In this document: positions 1-9,800 of the stretch, in pieces
Position numbering within the stretch: position 1 is the stretch's first letter
How the letters are laid out: the number at the start of each line of letters is the position of its first letter
Assembly: GCA_034096865.1 (NCBI GenBank)
Contig: JAWQFJ010000465.1
Span: 1 to 37,500, forward strand
DNA from: Theodoxus fluviatilis
Taxonomy: Eukaryota > Mollusca > Gastropoda > Cycloneritida > Neritidae
Reading direction: 5' to 3'
DNA length: 37,500 nucleotides
Translations under genes and position numbers: made by a program
Notes under the pieces: model-generated
What the model was told of the DNA's origin: nothing
Seen by the model: only the letters and a program-made list of their open reading frames with translations
The model's database searches: none

Positions 1-345
1 TTTTTTTTTTTTTTTTTTTTTTTTTTTGGGGGGGGGTTGTTCCAAACTCTTTTAAGAGCGGGGTGGGGGGTGGGGTTAAAGGGCTCAACCGAAACGTGAT
101 AGCGGGGGGAGGGGGGGGGGTTTCAGTGCTCAACCGAAACGGGAAAGCGGGGGGGGGGGGATGGGGGGGGGAGAACGCTTGGAGCTCAGCCGAAACGTGA
201 AAGCAGGGGGGGGTTTCACTGCAAAATGTTCCAACCTGGCAGCACATTTTGTTACTAATAAAAATAGTTTTTAAAAATTAATATTTTTTATTCGGGGGGG
301 GGGGGGGGGGGGGGGGAGGGGGTCCGGAAACCCCAGAAACCCCTC
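1..345. repeat. Homopolymer-rich start with a degenerate tandem repeat
   Basis: The window opens with 27 T followed by long G runs. Between the G runs a short block recurs three times in diverged form: GCTCAACCGAAACGTGATAG near 82, a second copy near 127 and GCTCAGCCGAAACGTGAAAG near 182. Another G run of more than 20 bases lies at 294-317. Such runs are typical of a contig end or poorly resolved low-complexity sequence, so base-level accuracy here is doubtful. Confidence 0.6.
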
Positions 346-1430
346 CGCTCGTCCGCCCCCGGTTTGTGTGTCGGAGACTATGCTGATGTTGTTTTTATTA
401 TTCATATTTTTTAAACCAGATTTTATACAATGTAAATTTATGATAATAAAAATATGATTCCAATGCAGAAATGTTGTTTTGTATTTCTTTGCACAACGAC
501 TGCAGACACAAAAAACCTAATCAAAAATCAACCAAAGCAGAAAAGTTGCTTTGTATTCCTTTGCATTGATAATCAAATTATTACGTACACCATTTCTTCA
601 AAATCTATTTATACAAAGATATACATGTCATCTGGACATAGACAAAAAAAAGAAATATATATGCCTGTATACAAATACAGTTGACAAAAACAAAATGTCC
701 CAAAACCTAAATTGCACACACAAACCTAATTCTATAATAATAATATTTAAAAAATTAAATAATCAAATATGAAACGTTGCTGCAAGTTTCTACAGCCTAT
801 TTAGCGGTTTGCGTATTTTGTGTCATAGGTTTCCGTCGGTTTCCGTCAGTTTCCGTCGTTTCCGTAGGTGAGTCGTACCGAAAATTCACGATTATCGAGT
901 CGATGAGTGCATGATCAACTCACCTGCATTCGGCGTAATGTAACAAGTAAGATGATAAGATAATGGCATTAAAGCACAAAACAAAGTTTCATGACAACCA
1001 AAATCACCGATTATATTAATAACTGACCATGTTTACACTTACACATATTTAATTGTTGTACTCGGAACATGGGCGTACACGTTGGAAGAGTTCAAGAATT
1101 ATAGGTCTTTGGAAGCCTATTGATTCTTCATAACAGGATTCGTGGGAAATGTCTGCTGATTCTCGCCGAGTGTCTGTCTCAAATGTCAGATCTATTCTGT
1201 AAATCTTCTTTTTCCATCCTCTTCTTAGCTTCGGTCACCCTTTGCACAATCAGGCCTTGATTGGTTTTCTCTGGTGGTATAAAGTAGTAGGAGCGTTTGA
1301 CTCCTCTTTATTTCTCTTTTTGTTGGTTGTTAAAACAGTCTTTCACGCAGCAAGAAGTCGGCATGGTTGAACATCTCCCGTAGCACAGCTTAGCAGACAG
1401 CGCTCGCCTCCTACCAACATACCTGAAAGC
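346..1430. other. Gene-free AT-rich stretch with small repeats
   Basis: No convincing coding sequence is visible. A block around TTGTTTTGTATTTCTTTGCA (from 473) recurs diverged at 545, about 72 bases later, and accounts for the short open frame there. At 827-870 the decamer GGTTTCCGTC is repeated about four times with small changes. The remainder is unremarkable. Confidence 0.5.
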
Positions 1431-1439
1431 ACGTGGCTT

Positions 1440-2446
1440 AAGAGAATATTTTTGATTTTAGTAGAGAGAAAGATGTTGCTCATCCCAGTGTTATTCGTGG
1501 TGAGGAGGGGGAAGTTGTTGACATTTACAAGTATTTGGGGACAGTTTTTGACAGTCAGCTGAAATGGGATGTATACACACACACTATCGTTAAACGTGGT
1601 CACCAAAGAATGTACCTGTTGAGAAACTGAAATAATTTTCTGTCGACACGAAAATCCTCTGCTTGTTTTATCAGTCCTTTACTGAAAGTTTGTTGACTTT
1701 TTCGTTTGTTGGTTGGTTCAACAGCTTGACAGTTAAGGATAGAATCAGTTTAAATGCTATTGTCAGCATCTGTTCCAAGATCATTGGAGTAAAGCAGAGA
1801 GACCGTTGCTCTTTCTGTGATCAGAAAATTTTGAAGAAAGCTGTGAGAATTTAGGAAATTCCAGACCACTGTCTGAGGAGAGAGTTCTCTTTGCTTCCAT
1901 CTAGACGCCGATACTCCGTGCCTCCCTTTAAAGGGAACCGAGGTTCTAAATCTTTTATTCCATATGCCGTCAGACTTTTGAACAGTTAGTTAGATGTGTT
2001 GTTCTTGTTGTTTTGTTGTTTTTGCTGTGGTCTTAGGTTTAGATCGATGGTGCTGTTTCTTTGGATTTTCGCCCACTTGTGTTGGGTGGATTGTTTCCCT
2101 TTGACTACATTTTTTCTTTTTCTTTTCTGACATTTTTGCTGGTCTGTGGTGCTTGTGGTGATGATTGTGATGTGAGATGTTTTTGCTTGTTCTTGTGCAT
2201 ACTTGCTTGTGTTGGTGTTGCCTGTGATGTGCTGTGGAGGCTGAGGCTTGCAGGGATGTGTGTGCGTGCGAGTCACCGAGTGTGCTGTTTCTTTTCATTT
2301 ATGCATTTATCCCATCACATTATTTTTATGTATTCTTCTACTATGATTATTATTTGATTATTTTATTGCTGCCTCATAAAGTGTACTTGAATTGCCTGTT
2401 GTGGGACAAATAAAGTTGTATTGTATTGTATTGTATTGTATTGCTT
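1440..2446 (+). mobile_element. 5'-truncated, frameshifted LINE (non-LTR retrotransposon) 3' end
   Basis: Translating 1480-1985 across frameshifts gives the C-terminal part of a LINE reverse transcriptase ORF. It includes VVDIYKYLGTVFDSQLKW (from ~1513), a frameshift after the MYLLRK-like segment near 1625, SICSKIIGVKQRDRCSF (from ~1768) and FIPYAVRLLN just before 1983. The 3' end is a pentanucleotide tail, (ATTGT)n at 2417-2443, following GGGACAAATAAAG. This is how some CR1/L2/Rex-type LINEs end. Only the C-terminal domain survives. No RT catalytic box or endonuclease is present. A truncated, inactive insertion is well supported; the clade is an inference. Confidence 0.8.
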
Positions 2447-2458
2447 CTACAAATAACT

Positions 2459-2579
2459 CCGGAAGTGACGACAACGCGTCTCCTACGGTAAGGGAGGCAA
2501 CTACGGCATGAGAGTGAGCTCCCGTGGCTTTTGAAACTGAGGCTGTCCGAAGAAAGTTTGCAGAAGTTGGTTGACGTGG
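2459..2579 (+). promoter_or_regulatory. Candidate cyclophilin promoter / 5' leader
   Basis: CCGGAAGTGACG at 2459-2470 is an ETS/CRE-like composite motif common in TATA-less housekeeping promoters. TGACGTGG at 2572-2579 matches the core of the unfolded-protein-response element bound by XBP1/ATF6-type factors, which would suit a secretory-pathway chaperone gene. It lies 48 bases before the start codon, so it may be in the 5' UTR. No TATA box is seen. The motifs are direct sequence observations; promoter function is inferred. Confidence 0.4.
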
Positions 2580-2626
2580 CACTGGAATCACCTGCTGAAT
2601 TCAAGTCTATTGAAATCCACCTCAAG

Positions 2627-2683
2627 ATGTCTCGCACAGTGTTGGCAGCAGTTTTCCTTGCTGCTTTTGCAGCCATCTCAGAG
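2627..2683 (+). CDS. PPIB: Cyclophilin exon 1 (signal peptide)
   Basis: It encodes 19 residues beginning MSRTVLAAV and ending AISE, a short hydrophobic leader. The donor is GAG|GTTGGT, phase 0. The next exon resumes at Ala20 in phase 0. The donor is weaker than GTAAGT, so a boundary a few bases away is possible, but this choice keeps the frame. Confidence 0.82.
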
Positions 2684-3767
2684 GTTGGTTTCTGTTCGCA
2701 CAGGATGCGTGATAATCAATATTCATGAAAATCTCTCATTTAGTGATTGTCACTGTGACTGTGACTGTCGTGACTGTGTTTGCAGACGAAGTTATGTTCT
2801 TTCTATAATACTATATACGATCATACAGGCAGCGTGAATCACGGCACGCCCCCCCCCCCCCCCCCCCCCTCCCCCCTCCCTCCCTCCTGTATTGATGTTG
2901 GAAATATTCATTGTCATTGCGCTGATGTTTCCTGCCCAAGAACCGTATTATTCTTTGGAGTTGGGTAACCTCGATGCCTCGAAGCTCTCCCACCTGGTTT
3001 TGAAATGATCGTGAAATTGAAAGAATGATGACGGAGGCTGTTTTTAGAATAGGCCTCCCAAACCATTGCTGTTCACAATGTGCCCTGCCTTTGTTTGAAA
3101 TTATAATTACTTATTTTCATGAGGAATATCGCTTACAAGTCGAGTATGACTGATGAAAGACACAACGTACGTAGACTTCAGCTGGGTTAAAATCGTCAAG
3201 GGTTTTAACTCCGGAGTTGTTTTGTCGATGCTGCGCTAGTTGCACTTGCAGTGGACACGGAGAGGCTGCACGAGGTTATTATGGCTCACAGTGGCGCACT
3301 GTTCCGCTAGAATGTGAAGCAACCGTCAGGTCAGCAGAAACGGAAATTCCTTCATAGTAGGCCTGGTGTTGAAGCATTCTTGTGGAAGTGCCTGCACCCA
3401 GCACATGCACGCGAACTGTATTAGAGCAGGTAGAGGTTGGACCTCCGGATTCCAGAAGTGTTGGAATCTCAGGTTTAGTATGAAAACAAACGCCCGAAAC
3501 GTTTGTTTTCATACTAAACCCTAGATTCCAACAGCAAACAGATTAAGGGCTTTGCCCGAAACGTTTGTTTTCATACAAAACCTGAGATTCCAACACCTCC
3601 CAGTGATCTTTGTGATCATTATTTGTTTTGTATTAGATTTAGAGCAACCTGTCATACAGGGCCTGTCTGTAACTTGCAATGCTGCTCTTCTCACAAGTAA
3701 TTAATAATGAAACGCAGGCAGGTATACAGTGACACATGCAGTGGTGCACAGGCATATATGCATGCCT

Positions 3768-3852
<85 letters not shown>

Positions 3853-6800
3853 CAGCTTGTGTAAATCTCCACTTTACATATGCTGTTGCTGGTAACACTG
3901 GATGTGTTGGTGCAGACTAATGAGTAGTGTGCTCCATAACTGTCATTCCAATGGATGGTTTAGGTTTATAATTGGCATAAATAGCTTTGGATAAATTGCT
4001 ATTTGTTACAGGTGAAAACAGTTCTGAGAAGACTTGCATGAGTCATCCATATATCTCACATTCCAAAAGCCGTCAAATTGAGATTTTCTCACTTGGTACA
4101 CTTAATTATGAGTGGATGACTTCGAAAACTGGGCCATGTTCTGAAGTGCACAGATATAAGGTTGCATATGGAAGTGGAGACTATTCTGAGATCAGTCAAA
4201 ATCTGTAGTCTGCAGAGGTTTTGGGGTTTTGTCTTTTGTAAATGAGGCAGCTGGTAATGGTGTTTCCTAAAGTAAAAGATACTGTGGACAGACAGAACAG
4301 GACAGAGGTATTGTTTCGGTCAATACCAATGGTGAATCCCAGTGTTTCTTTGTCTGTGTGTTTCAGGCAGGCACAATGACAGTCACCAAGAAGGTGTTCT
4401 TTGACATCACCATTGGGGATGAGCCAGCAGGGCAGATCGTGTTTGGGCTTTTTGGGGAAACAACTCCAAAATGTGTGGACAATTTTGCCACTCTGTCATC
4501 AGGCACGCTGGGCTTTGGTTACAAGGGAAGCAGGTTTCACCGTGTCATCCCCAAGTTTATGATTCAAGGTAGGAAGTGTGTGTTTGTTGCCCAGTATCAC
4601 TGGTGTTCCAGCCATCTGTGTCTGTATCACAGCTTCCTCTGTTTCTCCCTCCCTGTCTTTGCTTCTGAATCCCCTTTTCTATGGCCCCATATTGGTGCTT
4701 TTCCCTGTATTACTCCCCTTCCCCTCTTCCATCTTGAGTCACATGCCCTATGCATGGTTTGCACCCTTCCCTGTCAGCTGTAAAACTTCCTTTCTCCAAT
4801 CACCAGCTGATTATTTCCCTCCCTCCCTCCCTCCCTATTTTTCCTGCCCCACCAGGCACCACACTCCACCTCACCCCATCCACCTCCTCTGCCACTATCC
4901 TTGTCTTATTATAGTTTTTCTTTGTCTATTTATAATGGTGACAACAATGACAACATTAATGATGATTAATTATACACAACCCTTAGGTATGAATGTTAGG
5001 AAACCGAGTGAGAAAGCATTCTGATGTCTGAAGACAACATCATGAATATGGAAACTCTGTCCCACAGTTATGACTTTGTTTTCTTGCTTTGTCAACTGTT
5101 GAAAGAAACTCTCTGCACTGGGCAGATGGCGCATGAATGCCAGTTAGACAGAGATAGAAAAAGACATCTCAGGTCTATTGTGTTTTGATTTTTAAAGTAA
5201 TGCCTAGTGTGCTGTGGGACTGTGTCAGTTTGTAAACCAAGCTTGTTAGGGGCACACAGAATGTATATGGTGGACTGTACATGTGGTATCATTGAACATA
5301 TGACTCTTCAAACTTGCATTACCCGCTCAGTGCCATTGCATCACTCATTTCTATTGTGCAAATGCTTAGACTGGTATATCTTGATAAGTCTTCAACTCTT
5401 TAATCTCTAGAATGCATGATAAAGCCAGGCACAACCACAGGCCTATGCCCACCCTGCCTGAACTAACTGGACATCTTCTCCAGACTCCACTTAGAACAGG
5501 CTAACTTTTGAATGGAAGCTACATCCACCATAGGAATGGAAAGGGGTAAAGTTTGAATTGTGCACTGCCTTGCTTTATGCCACTTTAAAAACTCATGATT
5601 CTCACAAAGTCAAATTATTAACCTTGCCTACTGTCACGGCTCAAGCGTATTGATTTAGATTTAGTGGATTTCCTGTTCTAGTTTAGTTACTTTAAAGTCG
5701 GGCATGGGCAGACCTTTAACATGTGGCGTGTGGGTGTGTTCAAGTTGCATGCTTTTTTCATGCAAGTTTTTGCCTGACAGTGCTATTTGAGCATGAAGTC
5801 TGTGTGAAAGAGGCTTCTGCATGGGGTATTGAGTTTCCAGAGGCATGTTTTTTCCACTGGGGTTAGCTTGCACGGGATTTTCACCCTGGCATCTTCTATA
5901 AAATATTGTATTTTTCTTATGTTAGTCCTCTGGTCTGGCCAACCGAAGCATTTTTGTAGAGACCGTTGTCCGAGTTTTCTCGGGGTGGACCGTCGTGGGT
6001 TTCGGCGGGCTGACGCACTCATGTGCAGTGTTTCGCGACTGCAGGTCGCGGGTGGGCCACAGTTAGTTAGCACCTGATGTTGGGGTCGTGTTTTTGACTC
6101 ACATGCGAAGCAAAAGTGAGCCTATGTACTCACCTGTGTCGTCCGTCCGGGCGTCCTGTCGTCCGTAAAAAAACTTTAACGTTGGATTTTTCTCGGAGAC
6201 TATTAAGTCTATCAACACCCAATTTGGCATGATGGTGTATGATGACAAGGCGTCAAAAAACATACATAGTGACTCGACCTTGCTTCAAGGTCAAGGTCGC
6301 AGGGGCCGTAATTGTTGTCTAAAAACAGCCATTTTTCACATCCTCTCAGCAGTTGGGTTGTTTTTTTTTTACACTGTTATCCGCTCTGAATCCGAAGGGA
6401 TTCAATGCCAAGTTGATTTGTTTCCAAGTTGATTCCATTTCAAGTTCATCTATTTCAAGTTCATTCAATTGCAAGTGTCAAGTTTGTGTTCAAATCCTGT
6501 GCTACCTGCTGTTGCCTGCTAACTGGCAGGGAACCATTGTTTCATCGGGGTTTTCTCTGTGTTTTCTGAGAAAGCATTGTTTTGGGGGGGAAAGGTATGG
6601 ACACCAGCACTCTGGATTATTTGTCATTGTGACGCTGTGAACCCCAAGTAACTTGCAGTGGTCTTGGTGCGGTGCCGTCCAGTGTTTGAGTAGGTGAACC
6701 TTTCTGTGCATAACTTGTTTTCGTATGCGTGTTTTGCAGTTAAATCTTTTGTGCATAACTTGTTTAGAAAATTACATAGTTAGCTGTGGTTGTGTAGAAG

Positions 6801-9800
6801 GGAGTGAGGTTGCTGTTTTCTGTTATAAAAATGTTTGTTCTTGTTATTGCTACTTTGTTTGTCCTTCATTAGTTGGCGAGTGTGCAAGTTCCTCTAAACA
6901 ATCATCTGTCCGGGGGCTGTATTACCATACAAACAGCCCATACACCCAGCCGTGACACCTACGTGTGAATGAGGAGGGCTGTCTCACTGTAGGAAGCATC
7001 AACATTTATGGAGGCTGGATGGAACATTGCAGGTGGAGACTTTGACAAGCAGGATGGGAGGGGAATCAAGAATGCTTTTGGTGATGGACACTGGCCTGAC
7101 GAGAACTTCACCATCAAGCACACCACTGCTGGTCTGCTGAGCATGGCCAATGCAGGTAGTCCGTGCAGTACACCATCCCCCACTGTTGCTCTGTCAGTGT
7201 GTCTCTCCATCTTGCTGTGTTGCCCTCCCCCAGTGTTGGTCTGTCAGTGTGTCTCTCCATCTTGCTGTGTTGCCCTCCTCCAGTGTTGCTCTGTCTGTGT
7301 GTCTTCCCCTCTTGATGTGTTGCCCTCCTCCAGTGTTGGTCTGTCAATGTGTCTCTCCATCTTGCTGTGTTGCCCTCCTCCAGTGTTGCTCTGTCTGTGT
7401 GTCTGTCCATCTTGCTGTGTTGCCCTCCTCCAGTGTTGGTCTGTCTGTGTGTCTCTCCATCTTGCTGTGTTGCCCTCCTCCAGTGTTGCTCTGTCTGTGT
7501 GTCTGTCCATCTTGCTGTGTTGCCCTCCTCCAGTGTTGGTCTGTCAGTGTGTCTCTCCATCTTGCTGTGTTGCCCTCCTCCAGTGTTGCTCTGTCAGTGT
7601 GTCTCTCCATCTTGCTGTGTTGCCCTCCCCCAGTGTTGGTCTGTCTGTGTGTCTTCCCCTCTTGATGTGTTACCCTCCTCCAGTGTTGGTCTGTCTGTGT
7701 GTCTTCCCCTCTTGATGTGTTGCCCTCCTCCAGTGTTGGTCTGTCAATGTGTCTCTCCATCTTGCTGTGTTGCCCTCCTCCAGTGTTGGTCTGTCAATGT
7801 GTCTCTCCATCTTGCTGTGTTGCCCTCCTCCAGTGTTGGTCTGTCTGTGTGTCTCTCCATCTTGCTGTGTTGCCCTCCTCCAGTGTTGGTCTGTCTGTGT
7901 GTCTCTCCATCTTGCTGTGTTGCCCTCCTCCAGTGTTGCTCTGTCTGTGTGTCTTCCCCTCTTGATGTGTTGCCCTCCTCCAGTGTTGCTCTGTCTGTGT
8001 GTCTCTCCATCTTGCTGTGTTGCCCTCCTCCAGTGTTGCTCTGTCTGTGTGTCTTCCCCTCTTGATGTGTTGCCCTCCTCCAGTGTTGGTCTGTCTGTGT
8101 GTCTCTCCATCTTGATGTGTTGCCCTCCTCCAGTGTTGGTCTGTCTGTGTGTCTCTCCATCTTGCTGTGTTGCCCTCCTCCAGTGTTGGTCTGTCTGTGT
8201 GTCTCTCCATCTTGCTGTGTTGCCCTCCTCCAGTGTTGGTCTGTCTGTGTGTCTCTCCATCTTGCTGTGTTGCCCTCCTCCAGTGTTGGTCTGTCTGTGT
8301 GTCTCTCCATCTTGCTGTGTTGCCCTCCTCCAGTGTTGCTCTGTCTGTGTGTCTCTCCATCTTGCTGTGTTGCCCTCCTCCAGTGTTGGTCTGTCTGTGT
8401 GTCTCTCCATCTTGCTGTGTTGCCCTCCTCCAGTGTTGGTCTGTGTGTCTTCCCCTCTTGCTGTGTTGCCCTCCTTCAGTGTTGGTCTGTCAGTGTGTCT
8501 CTCCATCTTGCTGTGTTGCCTATAACACAGAAATTAAAGGACTGAGTGAGATGGACAACTGTGTGAAGAACTTGGATTTTCAAGTGATGTGAATGTAAAA
8601 GGGGAAGTTACTCTAATTGCCCAGGCTTCAGTCCTCTCATCACAGAAAACACAGTGTATTTATTTTCTTTGCCTGTGGGGATTGCTGGAAACTTCAATGG
8701 TGTTCATGCATATCCATGGAGCTTTTGCAAATGTGCATGCCTGCCACAAAGACAATACAGGTTGAAAGAGAGCTATGGAGGGAGGCAACTGTAATCAGTT
8801 TGGCTTCAATCAGTAAAGCAATGGACAGCACAATCTTTTTTGTGTGTGGTGCCCCCTTACTGTCCATTCATCCACGCAGAAAGTCTGTGTGAAGAAAATC
8901 TGGGAAAGTGTGATGTAAACAGTGGACAAAGAGTGGTAGTGTGTCTAATTGTCATGGTAAAGAAAAAAAGAGAAGGGGAAAAAAAATAGTTTGATTGATT
9001 CAGGATTTTTCACATAGAGCTGCATGAATTGATGATGTAGAGGAGAAAGAGAAAATAAATGTAAAAAATTTACAATGACAGGCAAGGGAAGAAAAACAAC
9101 TTTCTTTTTGTGCTGGGCAGTAGTTGCATGCTTCATCTTGTGGTACATCTTTGTGTTGTTCTCTGCAGTACTGTGGGAACAGTATTGGTAATGGTGGGGG
9201 TGGTGGTTGAATTCTTAGATGTGCAAATCTAAAGTTTTTATGAGTGGTGTCTGACAAGATTGAACACTTCATGAGAAGATTTTGCCAGAAGAAATGCTGA
9301 GTGAGGGCTTGTTTTTTTGTGTGTGGTTTTTCTGTTAGACTGGTAGGTTCTGCAGAAATCTGTCTTGGCGTTGGAGATAAGATCTGGTGGCCAGTGTATG
9401 AGATAAGATCTGGTGGCCAGTGTATGAGATAAGATCTGGTGGCCAGTGTATGAGATAAGATCTGGTGGCCAGTGTATGAGATAAGATCTGGTGGCCAGTG
9501 TATGAGATAAGATCTGGTGGCCAGTGTATGAGATACGATCTGGTGGCCAGTGTATGAGATAAGATCTGGTGGCCAGTGTATGAGATAAGATCTGGTGGCC
9601 AGTGTATGAGATAAGATCTGGTGGCCAGTGTATGAGATAAGATCTGGTGGCCAGTGTATGAGATAAGATCTGGTGGCCAGTGTATGAGATAAGATCTGGT
9701 GGCCAGTGTATTGTTGTTCACTGACCAGGAGCCATCTTCCAGGGTGGTCTGACTGCAGTCACTTTAAATGATCCGACCTGACCCCGTGCCCCCTGCAGCC

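Larger units (their letters stand above)
2684..4366 (+). other. Cyclophilin intron 1
   Basis: This 1.7-kb intron holds a poly-C tract (2849-2884), an inverted repeat (3460-3532) with an extra arm copy, and a (CA)n tract (3771-3849). No other coding signal is seen. Short open frames in it come from the simple repeats. Confidence 0.8.

Noticed and set aside
1..27. Initial poly-T as a retrotransposon poly(A) tail
   Set aside because: It is followed by long poly-G and sits at the exact window edge. A low-complexity or contig-end artefact is simpler, and no element body can be seen.
4578..5024. 148-codon open frame after cyclophilin exon 2
   Set aside because: It begins inside the exon 2/intron 2 boundary in a non-coding frame and reads low-complexity pyrimidine-rich intron.
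7184..8520. Regularly spaced repeats that might suggest a CRISPR array
   Set aside because: The repeats are head-to-tail with no unique spacers, lie in a eukaryotic intron, and have no cas-like genes. The same holds for the other arrays.
8617..8892. 91-codon open frame in cyclophilin intron 3
   Set aside because: No recognisable protein similarity, atypical composition and no convincing splice sites.
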